From NCBI GenBank assembly GCA_963703015.1, contig OY969779.1, positions 186,001 to 250,000 of the forward strand: a stretch of DNA of 64,000 nucleotides, in the 5' to 3' direction. The notes under the pieces are model-generated. The model saw only the letters and a list, made by a program, of their open reading frames with translations, had not been told where the DNA came from and did no database searches. The position numbers and the translations under genes are program-made. Positions 27,959 to 37,320 of the stretch are shown here, piece by piece. The first letter of the stretch is position 1. Each line of letters begins with the position of its first letter. The stretch is from Methanobacterium_B sp963703015. Its GTDB lineage: Archaea; Methanobacteriota; Methanobacteria; Methanobacteriales; Methanobacteriaceae.

Positions 27959-30337
27959 ATGATTATAGAAATGAAATTTCCATTTAAAAAAAGATATTAC
28001 AAATTAATTTGTTTAGTTTTATTTTTAGGGATTATAAGCATTTTTTCTGGGGCTGTGAATGCAACAACTATAAATGTTGATAATTCAACACCAAATTCAA
28101 TAGCTGCGGCAATAAACACGGCTTCTTCAGGTGATATAATTAATTTAACGTCAGGAAATTATTATGAACATGATATAAAGATTAACAAAAGTATTTCAAT
28201 AAAAGGTCCTGAATTTAAGGGTAATAACAAACCAACGGTTATGATTGATGCACAAAATTTGGGAAGAGTATTCAATATCAGTTCAAATGTTTTAGTGACT
28301 CTGAATTACTTACAAATTCAAAATGGAAATGCTGTGGAAGATAAAGATAATAATTTTGGTGGTGGAATTTATAATCAAGGTTATTTAGTTATTAATAATT
28401 GCATTATACAAAATAGCACAGCTAAAAACGGTGGTGGGGTTTATAATAATTATACTGGCTCATTGAGTTTAAATGTAACCGATATAAACAATAACACGGC
28501 AATTTATATGGGTGGTGGAATTTTCAATAATGGAGATATGAATTATTACAACACATTAAATCTGAACAATACCAACATATACGACAACATTGCCAGCCTA
28601 GGTGGTGGGGGAATTTATAGTCAATATGGTAAACTAACCTTAAACAATACCCAATTGTATAACAACAATGGTCGTGGTATTTCCAGTATGGGTGACGCTT
28701 GGCTGAACATATCTAACACTAATATATTTAACAATAATGTTGGTGGAATTGTTAGTTCAGCTGATAGTTTGACTTTGATTAATTCCAACTTATATAACAA
28801 CACGGCCTCTAATGGTGGCGCAATCAATTATGACGGAGATTTTATGGCCATATCCAATTGTACCATATACAACAACTCCGCAAGTATTGCTGGTGGCGGA
28901 ATTTACAATTCCGGCACTATATCTTTAATAAACTCTAATTTATACAACAACTCTGCAATTAATGGTGGTGCAGTCTATACGGCTGGAGAATTACGTTTTA
29001 TGTATAATAATCAATTATATAACAATTCAGCCACTAATGGTGGGGGAGTTTATGTTAATGTAACAGATTCTTCGGTCAATGTAAACTTCAGATATTGCAG
29101 GATAATTGGGAATATTGCTAATAAAGGTGCCGATATTTATTGTAAAAATGGAGAGGTAGATGCCAAATACAATTGGTGGGGCTCTAACAATGATCCAAAA
29201 AGTAGAGTATATGTATATTCTGGTGATGTATTAGTTAATCCATGGTATGTTTTAACAGTAACTGCAAATCCCACTACTCTTAAGAATAATGATAATTCAA
29301 CCATAACAGCTGATTTATATCATTACTCAAATGGAGGAGTAGCAAATTATAGTTTATTTAATGGAATACCCATAAATTTCAATACAACATTAGGCATTTT
29401 GAATGGCCCAATAATCATAGTTGATGGAATTGCAAATGCTACTTTAAATAGTGTTTCAAGTGGTATTGCTGATGTTTCTGTAACAATTGATAATCAGATT
29501 GTTCATACATCAGTTATTATCGATACAATCTCCCCAACTGCAAGTGCCAATCTAAATAATGGTTTTTACAACACTGACAAAAATATTTCTCTTATAATGA
29601 GTGAAAATGGTACAATCTACTACACAACAAATGGAACCACACCAACGACATCCAGCACAAAATACACTACAACAATACCAATAACAAGTACAACAACATT
29701 AAACTATCTTGCAGTAGATTTAGCAGGTAATCTTTCACCTATTTACACTCAAACATATACAATCGATAAAACTAAACCAACAACTACAACTACACCTCCG
29801 GGAGGGTTATACAATACAAACAAAGCAATCACCCTAAAAATGAGTGAAGTAGGAACTATTTATTATACTACAAATGGAACCACACCAACCAAAAGCAGCA
29901 AAAAATACACTAGCCCAATAACATTCACTTCAACTACTACACTTAAATATCTAGCCGTGGATTTAGCAGGTAATCTTTCGCCCATTTACACTCAGACATA
30001 TAAAATCGATAAAACTGCACCTAAAATATCAACAACAAATCCAACAAATCTGAAAACTGGCATATCTCGGACAAGTACGATAATAATAAAATTCAGTGAA
30101 TATATTAAAGCTAGTACTAATTTCAATAATATAGCTATTAAAAATCTTAGCACTGGAAAAACAACATCGATAACCCGAACCATCTCCCAAAATAACAACA
30201 CCATTTACATCAAAAATAATAGTAAAAAAACAGCCTACACTTGGTATCAAATAACTATACCTACCAAAGCAATAAAAGACTACGCAGGCAATTCTCTAAT
30301 AGCAACATATACATTTAAATTCAAAACTGGGGGATAA
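27959..30337 (+). CDS. Secreted adhesin-like beta-helix protein
   Basis: A 792-residue surface protein. Residues 6-36 are a signal peptide (ICLVLFLGIISIFSGAVNA). Residues about 60-410 form a right-handed parallel beta-helix with many repeats of the NNSASNGGGIYN kind. An Ig-like region follows (about 425-525). Then come two copies of an 81-residue chitobiase C-terminal-like domain (about 530-690; GTIYYTTNGTTPT, then YLAVDLAGNLSPIYTQTY), and a final SbsA-type Ig-like domain (about 692-790). This layout is that of the adhesin-like proteins of Methanobacteriales, thought to bind cell surfaces or polysaccharides. Asparagine and threonine richness suits a glycosylated secreted protein. There is no obvious C-terminal anchor. 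Its position beside restriction genes is probably incidental. Confidence 0.9.
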   Translation: MIIEMKFPFKKRYYKLICLVLFLGIISIFSGAVNATTINVDNSTPNSIAAAINTASSGDIINLTSGNYYEHDIKINKSISIKGPEFKGNNKPTVMIDAQNLGRVFNISSNVLVTLNYLQIQNGNAVEDKDNNFGGGIYNQGYLVINNCIIQNSTAKNGGGVYNNYTGSLSLNVTDINNNTAIYMGGGIFNNGDMNYYNTLNLNNTNIYDNIASLGGGGIYSQYGKLTLNNTQLYNNNGRGISSMGDAWLNISNTNIFNNNVGGIVSSADSLTLINSNLYNNTASNGGAINYDGDFMAISNCTIYNNSASIAGGGIYNSGTISLINSNLYNNSAINGGAVYTAGELRFMYNNQLYNNSATNGGGVYVNVTDSSVNVNFRYCRIIGNIANKGADIYCKNGEVDAKYNWWGSNNDPKSRVYVYSGDVLVNPWYVLTVTANPTTLKNNDNSTITADLYHYSNGGVANYSLFNGIPINFNTTLGILNGPIIIVDGIANATLNSVSSGIADVSVTIDNQIVHTSVIIDTISPTASANLNNGFYNTDKNISLIMSENGTIYYTTNGTTPTTSSTKYTTTIPITSTTTLNYLAVDLAGNLSPIYTQTYTIDKTKPTTTTTPPGGLYNTNKAITLKMSEVGTIYYTTNGTTPTKSSKKYTSPITFTSTTTLKYLAVDLAGNLSPIYTQTYKIDKTAPKISTTNPTNLKTGISRTSTIIIKFSEYIKASTNFNNIAIKNLSTGKTTSITRTISQNNNTIYIKNNSKKTAYTWYQITIPTKAIKDYAGNSLIATYTFKFKTGG
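29530..30017 (+). repeat. Tandem 243-bp coding repeat in the adhesin gene
   Basis: Two copies of an 81-codon unit lie in tandem. The phrase GATTTAGCAGGTAATCTTTC occurs at 29717 and again at 29960, an exact spacing of 243 bases. The units encode the two chitobiase-type domains. Such repeats allow copy-number change by recombination. Confidence 0.75.
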
Positions 30338-30352
30338 TTTCCCCAAATTTTT
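30328..30352 (+). terminator. Terminator at the end of the adhesin gene
   Basis: TGGGG (30328-30332) pairs with CCCCA (30341-30345) and a T-run follows. The stem overlaps the stop codon. Confidence 0.55.
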
Positions 30353-30913
30353 TTAATATTGTACTATTTTTATGGATAGATATGTATAATTAGCTCGTTG
30401 ACCATGAAATAAAGCAGCATAATAACTTAAAAACTTATAATATAAGTTCACTGAAGTGCATGTATATTGGTAATTACATATAGGGCAAACACAGAATATT
30501 TAAGACAAAATCACATATTAAATAATAAATATCGTTTATTAATGTATAGATTTAATTTTTAAGTATAAATTCAACTTAATATTTTATATTATTTCGTATA
30601 TCATCTTATTTTTAGTTTTAACACTGTTCTGATATCACAATTCTTCAATACCCTTAGCGATAGCTAACGTTAATTGTTGAAGCCATACTTAATTGCTGCT
30701 TACAGTGCTTTGAGTTATGAATTGGGGCAATTTTGTGCTTCCTTTCAAGCTTTAAAGGCTTATTTTAAGTTTTTAAAACACTGCATATCCGCATGCTGGA
30801 AGATTAGCTTAAAATGAGTTTTAAACGTTCAGGAGTGGTTAAATTGAGAATTTAATTGATTAAATAGAATCTAGCAACTTAAACAGGAAAACGAATATTG
30901 GAAAGGTGATAAA
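30353..30913. other. Non-coding gap
   Basis: About 560 bases without a credible gene. AACTTATA-A-TATAAGTT (30432-30448) is a near-perfect palindrome. On the minus strand near 30680 a short coding-like stretch (LTLAIAKGIEEL) with no start could be a remnant. Nothing else is seen. Confidence 0.35.
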
Positions 30914-31111
30914 ATGGAGAATTTGAATATATCTAAGGAAATGAAAGGTAAGAATTTAACAAACTATTTGACTGAGAAATTGGATGAACTTGCAGACAGC
31001 ATCTGCCAGGATCCTGAGCAACTTTTAGAATTCGTTAAAAAATGGAATAGTGGATTCAACAATTACAGCTTCAACAATACCATACTTCCTTGGATTCAGA
31101 GAAACATTTAA
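30914..31111 (+). pseudogene. N-terminal fragment of an ArdC-like gene
   Basis: A 65-residue frame whose end (LLEFVKKWNSGFNNYSFNN, then TILPW) matches the N-terminal DNA-binding domain of ArdC-type antirestriction proteins, which normally continue for 200-300 residues with a zinc-metalloprotease domain. Here the frame stops at residue 65 and no continuation is seen. GGTGAT precedes the ATG. The gene is therefore a truncated remnant, although the short product might still be made. ArdC proteins belong to mobile elements, so this marks past element activity in the island. Confidence 0.6.
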
Positions 31112-31235
31112 TAATCTAATTTATCCATATATAGTTGTTATGTAGAATTATGAAGTTATTGAGATATAATTTTAATTTCTTATTTTATAAAATTAGTTCA
31201 ATAGAAATAAACTTTCAATCTCCACTAAAAATACA

Positions 31236-31750
31236 TTGGGAGCGATTTCAACTATCTTCGAAATGAATTCTGTGGCTGCTAAAGAAATAATTGATGCTTT
31301 AACAGGGAATAAGCCTCGAGAAGAAATTTACGAAAGTGAAAATGATGAATTGGACATATTGAAAGAGGATATTGCTGCTAAATCACATGAATTTATAAAA
31401 GATAAAATTTTGGAGCTCGATTGGGATGAAATGCAAGAGTTAGTAGCAGGTGTTCTAAGAGGTATGGGTTATAAAACAAATTGTTTCAACTAAAGGACCA
31501 GATCGGAGCAGAGACATACTGGGGCATCTCCAGATGGTTTAGGATTGAGTGAACCAAGAATAATGGTTGAAGTAAAGCATAGAAAAGATCAAAAGGGCTC
31601 TCTGGAAATTCGAAGTTTTATAGGCGGACTTAGACCTAGAGACAAGGTTTATATGTTTCAACTGGAGGTTACAGTAAATAAGCGAAATATGAAGCTGAAA
31701 AATCTAATAATCCGTTGACGCTCGTTGATTCAGATATGTTGGTGAACTAA
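31236..31750 (+). pseudogene. mrr-type restriction endonuclease, frameshifted
   Basis: The first 85 codons end in MQELVAGVLRGMGYKTNCFN and stop. The family sequence then continues in other frames: STKGPDRSRDI, then ASPDGLGLSEPRIMVEVKHR and GSLEIRSFIGGLRPRDK, then YVSTGG-like and NNPLTLVDSDMLV segments. This is the catalytic half of an Mrr-type PD-(D/E)XK nuclease (VEVKHR holds the Glu-x-Lys). At least three frame changes are needed to join the pieces. The gene is dead. Mrr enzymes cut methylated DNA, so the loss fits a genome that carries active methyltransferases. Confidence 0.8.
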
Positions 31751-31779
31751 TAATACGATATTATTTATTCCATTTTCCT

Positions 31780-31893
31780 TTAACAAAAATTTTTGCCATT
31801 ATTAAAACATGTATCATCTATTGATGAATAGATCCCAAATTCTTCCAATATCCCCATTAACCCCTTAAATTCTTGTTCAATATTTAATTTCAA
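31780..31893 (-). other. Short coding-like segment, unrecognised
   Basis: A 37-codon frame from TTG (KLNIEQEFKGLMGILEEF, then IYSSIDDTCFNNG) lies between the mrr remnant and the next operon. Composition looks protein-like but there is no ribosome binding site, so it is more likely a remnant than a gene. Confidence 0.25.
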
Positions 31894-31951
31894 AGCTAAG
31901 ATTCATATTTATAATTTAATTAATAAATAATAAGTATGATACAATAAATTC

Positions 31952-32143
31952 ATGTTAATCGGGGGTATAAACATCAAAGAAACGAACGTTCCAAAAACAG
32001 TTTTAGATGATATATGGGCAGATGTGATTTTAAAACTAAAGAGTAATCCTGAATTTGATTCTGAAACAGTTGAAAATTTAATATCAATTGTTAAATCTAA
32101 GCCAATTAATCCAGATCAAATTATAGATCTTTTCAATGATTGA
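31952..32143 (+). CDS. Small first gene of the Rad50-like/McrBC cassette
   Basis: A 63-residue acidic helical protein (TVLDDIWADVILKLKSN, then SETVENLISIVKSK) ending nine bases before the Rad50-like gene. No family is recognised. The ATG at 31952 has no ribosome binding site in front, whereas GGGGGT at 31961 lies six bases before an in-frame ATC at 31973. Either the mRNA is leaderless, with a TATA-like TTTATAATTT about 45 bases upstream, or translation begins at ATC. As the first gene of a defence-type operon it could be a regulator or a small subunit; this is inferred from position only. Confidence 0.55.
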   Translation: MLIGGINIKETNVPKTVLDDIWADVILKLKSNPEFDSETVENLISIVKSKPINPDQIIDLFND

Positions 32144-32152
32144 GGTTTTATC

Positions 32153-34600
32153 ATGAAAGTTCTTGAACTTGAGATCACTAATTTTAGGGGTATTAAAAAT
32201 CTTAAAATAAATCCTACAGGGAAAAATTTTATGATAATAGGTCCCAATGGCTCTGGAAAAAGTGCTGTTGTAGATGCTGTGGACTTTCTTTTAACGGGAC
32301 AGATATCTCGGATGACAGGTAAAGGCACAAAAGGAATTAATCTAAAAAAACATGGCCCACACATTGATCATTCCCCTCAAGAAGCTAAGGTTCGTGCAGT
32401 GGTCCAAATTCATGATGTTGAAGAACCCATTGAAATACAAAGAACTTTAGATTCCCCGAACAATTTGATATGTGCTGATTCAGTGCGAGATAATTTAAAA
32501 CCTGTTTTAGAGTTAGCTAGTCGAGGACAGCATGTTTTAACCCGTCGTGAAATACTTAATTACGTCAATGCAGATTCTAGTACACGTGGGAAACAAATTC
32601 AAACCCTTCTTAAAATTACTGACATCGAAAAAACAAGAAGCGTACTTAACCAAATTAAAAATACCCTAAAAACTAATCACACAGCCAATGAAAGTGCTCT
32701 TAAAACCATATCTAGCACATTATGTAGCAATATAGGAATTGATACTTTTGACTCTTCAAAAATTCTTGCCTTTACAAATTTAAACAGAAAAATCTTGGGT
32801 GGAAAACCTTTAGAAATACTTAGTTCTGAACAATTAAAATTGGACATTAAATCTCAAAATCCTGTTTCAAACTCTGGTTTAAATCTTGATCTGTTAAAAA
32901 AAGATATTGAAAAACTTTCAGAGTTAATATCTAACGAAAATCAAAAAGAAATAAGCAAAATAAACCTTGAGTTGCATGAATTAATTGATGATATTAATTC
33001 AAATCCTAATTTAAAGAAATCAAACGAACAACTCAAACTTACACGGCTTGGAATTCAATTAATTAATCCGGAAGGTAAATGCCCACTTTGTGATAAGCCA
33101 TGGAAAAAAGGAGATCTTAAAACCCATTTAAACAATAAAATAGATGAACTTAGAGGAGCATCCGAAAAGTTAGATAAAATAGAAAAACTAACTGAATGTC
33201 TTATTAATGATATAAACTTAAAAACAGCAAGTTTGAATGAAATCATAAAAGCTACTGACAAATTAGAATTAAATAATGAAAAGGATATCTTGAACCATTG
33301 GTTGGATAGTTTAAAAGAATTATTATCTTCCATTGAGGATGAAACCAATTTTACCTCAAAAATAAACATTGAAAAGGTTAATGTTACTTTTTCTCCAGAG
33401 CATATAGATACGGTTTTAGAGGGAATTTACAGCATCGCAGTTAAAAAAACTCCAGAACCTTCAAAGGAGCAAACAGCTTGGGATAATCTCACAAAACTTG
33501 AAGAAAACCTGAATAACTATGAAATTTCCCAGGATGATTTTAATAAATCTTTTAAATCTTATTACAAAGCTGAAATTCTGTTAAACACCTTTTTAGAGTC
33601 AAGAAATTCTGTATTGGATAAATTATTTACAGAAATTAAGGACCGTTTTGTTGAACTCTACAGGGAACTTCATGGAATTGATGAGAAGAACTTTGATGCC
33701 CAAATTGTTTCAGATGGTGCAGGAGTAACTTTTAAAGTTGATTTTCATGGAAAGGGTGTGAATCCCCCAAATGCAATGCATAGTGAAGGACATCAAGACA
33801 GTATGGGAATCTGCCTTTATCTTGCCTTGGCTGAAAGACTCACCATAGGATACATAGATATAATAATTTTAGATGATGTTATGATGAGTGTAGATGCTCC
33901 TCATCGTCGTCAAATATGCCATATGCTAGCAGAATTCTTTAAAGGAAAACAATTTTTCATAACTACCCATGATCAGACATGGGCCAGACAGTTACAATCA
34001 GAAGGTGTTATTAAAGCCAAAAATAGGATAGAATTTTCCAATTGGACAATTAATAATGGACCCTCAATTAACGTCTTTGGTGATATTTGGGAGTTAGTAT
34101 ATGTTGATCTAAAAAAGAATGATATACCATCTGCTGCTGCTAAGCTCAGAAGGGGTTCTGAAGAATATTTTACCCAAGTTTGTGCATCACTTAGAGCACC
34201 TGTTAAATTCAATTTTAATGGACAATACGAGCTTGGAGATTTATTAACTGGAGCATTATCCGAGTATAAAACTCAACTGAAACATGCTAAATCAGCTGCA
34301 AATTCCTGGGGAAATAATGAGGAACTGGAAAAATTGAAGGAAGTTGAACTATTTTCAAAGGATGTTTTTAAACGTTTGAATATGGAACGTTGGGCTGTTA
34401 ATCCGGCTGTACATTATAATCAGTGGGCTGACTTCACACAAGAAGACTTTAAACCTGTTGTGGAAACCTTCCACGATCTATTTTCAATCTTTAAGTGTTC
34501 GGAATGCGGAACACTTCTACATCTAGTTACACAAGGCCCGCATGCTGAAGTTGTTAAATGTAACTGTGGAAATGTTAATTGGAATCTCATTGATAAATAG
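32153..34600 (+). CDS. Rad50/SMC-like ATPase with zinc hook and C-terminal zinc ribbon
   Basis: An 815-residue ABC-type ATPase built like Rad50. The N-terminal half has Walker A GPNGSGKS (residues 30-37). A coiled coil of roughly 350 residues contains a zinc hook, CPLC at 310-313. The C-terminal half has the signature SEGHQDSMG (544-552) and Walker B IIILDDV (Asp574/575). A helical extension and a zinc ribbon (C782, C785, C803, C805) follow, which ordinary Rad50 lacks. No Mre11 gene lies nearby. It sits ahead of an EVE-McrB and a McrC-type nuclease in one direction, so it probably acts as a DNA-sensing or DNA-loading subunit of a defence complex. That role is inferred. It starts nine bases after the small gene. 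Confidence 0.82.
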   Translation: MKVLELEITNFRGIKNLKINPTGKNFMIIGPNGSGKSAVVDAVDFLLTGQISRMTGKGTKGINLKKHGPHIDHSPQEAKVRAVVQIHDVEEPIEIQRTLDSPNNLICADSVRDNLKPVLELASRGQHVLTRREILNYVNADSSTRGKQIQTLLKITDIEKTRSVLNQIKNTLKTNHTANESALKTISSTLCSNIGIDTFDSSKILAFTNLNRKILGGKPLEILSSEQLKLDIKSQNPVSNSGLNLDLLKKDIEKLSELISNENQKEISKINLELHELIDDINSNPNLKKSNEQLKLTRLGIQLINPEGKCPLCDKPWKKGDLKTHLNNKIDELRGASEKLDKIEKLTECLINDINLKTASLNEIIKATDKLELNNEKDILNHWLDSLKELLSSIEDETNFTSKINIEKVNVTFSPEHIDTVLEGIYSIAVKKTPEPSKEQTAWDNLTKLEENLNNYEISQDDFNKSFKSYYKAEILLNTFLESRNSVLDKLFTEIKDRFVELYRELHGIDEKNFDAQIVSDGAGVTFKVDFHGKGVNPPNAMHSEGHQDSMGICLYLALAERLTIGYIDIIILDDVMMSVDAPHRRQICHMLAEFFKGKQFFITTHDQTWARQLQSEGVIKAKNRIEFSNWTINNGPSINVFGDIWELVYVDLKKNDIPSAAAKLRRGSEEYFTQVCASLRAPVKFNFNGQYELGDLLTGALSEYKTQLKHAKSAANSWGNNEELEKLKEVELFSKDVFKRLNMERWAVNPAVHYNQWADFTQEDFKPVVETFHDLFSIFKCSECGTLLHLVTQGPHAEVVKCNCGNVNWNLIDK

Positions 34601-34692
34601 TAAAAATTTAACTTAAGATTTTTAAAATAAAATAATTCATTTATCGAATTTTAATAGTAAAATCATATTGGGTTTATAAAGGGAGTGAAGAG

Positions 34693-37320
34693 ATGTACTG
34701 GACATTTGTAATGCAAAAATACTTTTTCGAAAAGTTTAAAGAATCTGAAGAAATTGTTTGGAATAGTCCAAAAGATATCAAAAAGGGAGATATAATTTTT
34801 ATATACTCTACAACACCGTTCAAACACATTGGTTCAATTCTTAAAGCAATAAGTGTTCCATACAGAGATAACGAAGATAAACTCCAAGTGGATGTTCAAA
34901 AAAGAATTGAAATACCAAAACCTATTGGATTGCAAGAATTAAAGGATAATCCTATATTGAGTAAATGGACACCAATTAATAAAAAAAGTTTTATATTCCA
35001 AGGTTCTCATCATAAAATGTCAAATCAAGAATATAATGAACTTAAAAGGTTAATTGTAGAAGAAAATCCTGATTTAAAAGCTCAAATCGAAGATTTAGAA
35101 CTCGGTGATCTTACCATACAAGTGAATAAATTCAAAAGTACAAGTGAAGAAATATTAAAAGATGACAGAGAAAGTTATGCTGAATTTATTAAATTATATC
35201 CCTTCAAGGATCACCCTGAAAAAATAGATGCTCTTAGAAAAACGGATATCTACAATCCAGGCCATAAACCTTATTTTTTATACTTCATTGAATTTGGATT
35301 AAGAGAATTTGGAAATATAAGGGTTGGACAAGCACTTTATGCGCAAAATGCCAGGGATAATATTGATAAGTTTAAAAAACTCCTTAAAATTGCTGTTAAT
35401 GATTCTATTTCACTTGCTGAAAAAGTTGATGCCCCTTGGGAGGAAATTAAGTTTTTCGGTGGAGACAAGCACATTGCTAAAAAAATTATTTTTTTGTATA
35501 ATCAAAGCGAAGCATTTGGAATTTATAAAACAGAACATCTTGAACACTTCGCTTCAATAATAATGGAAGATTATAAATATAAATCTAATAAATTTGACAA
35601 AAATTACGATGAGTTAACCTTAGGGGAAAAATTCGAATACTTGAATAACATTATTTTGAATTTTAAAAATGATATTGTTAAAAATGATATGGATAATGTT
35701 TCTTTTATGCACTTTTTGTACCACTTTTATCATCCGGATGATGAAGGTGTACCGTCTGATACTGTTGTTTGGAAAATTGCCTCAGGAAATCTTGATAAAA
35801 GAATCCAAATGTGGCCTATTTTTACTGAAAAAGGATACATAGGAGTAGGCTGGTTTGGATGCGAGTCTTTTTTAAAAATGGATTATTCAAAGTTTAATTC
35901 CATTGAAGAACTTCAAAAAGAACTATTAGAGTGCACTGGTAAAAAATCTGCTCATCCTAACGATGAAATGATTTGGAATTTTGCAAAAGAAATTCAAATC
36001 GGAGATTATGTGGTTTCTAACAATGGTTATAATGGAATATTAGGCGTAGGGATTATTACAAGTAACTACATTGGACCTAAAGAGTCGGAAGAACTAAATT
36101 TAGATGAAAAAAAGGAATTCTTTCACTATAGAAAGGTAGATTGGTTAACCACTCATGAGATAACAATACCTGGAAAAAAAAGGTTCTTTCAACAACAAAC
36201 AATCGAAAAATTAAATGATAAAAAATGGAATGAAATTAAAGACTTATACATTCAAATAGATCCAAAATATGAGGATATATTTGAAAATAATGGAGATAAT
36301 GATGAAAAAGAGGCAGAAGATACTGAAAAACTATTTTTAAAACCTTCCAATATAAAAACTAACTTAAAATTAGATAAAAATATTATTCAACAAATTTGCG
36401 CAACATTGAATGCTAACAAGCATATCATGCTTACTGGTGCTCCTGGTACGGGTAAAACTGATCTTGCAGAATCTATATCCAAATCAGTTCATGAAAATGG
36501 ATTTTCCGAAGGGTATGTCCTTACTACAGCAACTTCAGATTGGACGACATATGACACCATAGGCGGTTATATGCCAGATAAAAATGGAGAAGTACTTAAA
36601 TTTGAAGAAGGAAAATTTTTGCAGGCAATAAAAGAGAATAAATGGTTGATAATAGATGAAATTAACCGTGCAGATATTGATAAAGCATTTGGACAATTAT
36701 TTACTGTTTTATCAGGCCAAGGAGTAGAGTTACCTTATAAAATTAACAATAAATCCATTAAAATTGAAAGAACAAATGATAATAAAAGTTATTTTGATTC
36801 AGAAACAGCCACGTACAAAGTTGGAAACAATTGGCGAATTTTAGCTACTATGAATGTTTTCGATAAGGATTATTTGTTTGAAATGTCCTACGCATTTATG
36901 AGAAGATTTACATTTATTTATGTAGACCTTCCTTTACACGAAGAATTAACTGACTTGATTTCAGAGGTATGGGGAACAGATTTAAATGACAACTACATTA
37001 ATTCCATTGTAAATTTAATGAAAATAAATGAACATCGACCAATCGGTCCAGCAATTTTTAAAGACATGGTTGAGTATGTAGCTGAAAGAGAAAAGATCAA
37101 AGATCCAACAGAAAACAGTTCCGAAGTTATTATTGAAGATGCTATCATCTCATTCATACTTCCTCAATTTGAGGGTTTGGAGTTACAAAAGTTAAAAAAA
37201 ATCTGGAAAAATGTTCTAATCCATTATAATCATAATAATCATCTAAAATCTCGTTTAGAAGACATTTCTGGAATTACTTTTACAAATAAGTTAAGTGAAG
37301 ACAATGATGAATCAAACTAG
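34693..37320 (+). CDS. McrB-type AAA+ protein with EVE-like domains
   Basis: An 875-residue protein. The N-terminus (about 1-135; MYWTFVMQKYFFEK, SPKDIKKGDIIFIYST) is an EVE/PUA-like domain of the sort that recognises modified bases. A second EVE-like domain lies at about 355-535 (TVVWKIASGNLDKRIQMWP, FAKEIQIGDYVVSNN). The AAA+ domain has Walker A GAPGTGKT (582-589), Walker B IIDEINRADI (Asp655/Glu656) and the McrB motif MNVFD (720-724). McrB drives GTP-dependent restriction of modified DNA together with McrC, whose gene overlaps this one by 26 bases. GGGAGTGA precedes the ATG. The EVE domains suggest a modified-base trigger; the base is unknown. Confidence 0.87.
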   Translation: MYWTFVMQKYFFEKFKESEEIVWNSPKDIKKGDIIFIYSTTPFKHIGSILKAISVPYRDNEDKLQVDVQKRIEIPKPIGLQELKDNPILSKWTPINKKSFIFQGSHHKMSNQEYNELKRLIVEENPDLKAQIEDLELGDLTIQVNKFKSTSEEILKDDRESYAEFIKLYPFKDHPEKIDALRKTDIYNPGHKPYFLYFIEFGLREFGNIRVGQALYAQNARDNIDKFKKLLKIAVNDSISLAEKVDAPWEEIKFFGGDKHIAKKIIFLYNQSEAFGIYKTEHLEHFASIIMEDYKYKSNKFDKNYDELTLGEKFEYLNNIILNFKNDIVKNDMDNVSFMHFLYHFYHPDDEGVPSDTVVWKIASGNLDKRIQMWPIFTEKGYIGVGWFGCESFLKMDYSKFNSIEELQKELLECTGKKSAHPNDEMIWNFAKEIQIGDYVVSNNGYNGILGVGIITSNYIGPKESEELNLDEKKEFFHYRKVDWLTTHEITIPGKKRFFQQQTIEKLNDKKWNEIKDLYIQIDPKYEDIFENNGDNDEKEAEDTEKLFLKPSNIKTNLKLDKNIIQQICATLNANKHIMLTGAPGTGKTDLAESISKSVHENGFSEGYVLTTATSDWTTYDTIGGYMPDKNGEVLKFEEGKFLQAIKENKWLIIDEINRADIDKAFGQLFTVLSGQGVELPYKINNKSIKIERTNDNKSYFDSETATYKVGNNWRILATMNVFDKDYLFEMSYAFMRRFTFIYVDLPLHEELTDLISEVWGTDLNDNYINSIVNLMKINEHRPIGPAIFKDMVEYVAEREKIKDPTENSSEVIIEDAIISFILPQFEGLELQKLKKIWKNVLIHYNHNNHLKSRLEDISGITFTNKLSEDNDESN

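Noticed and set aside
30432..30448. AACTTATA-A-TATAAGTT as an operator
   Set aside because: Made only of A/T-rich words in a gene-free region; chance is likely and no neighbouring start fits.
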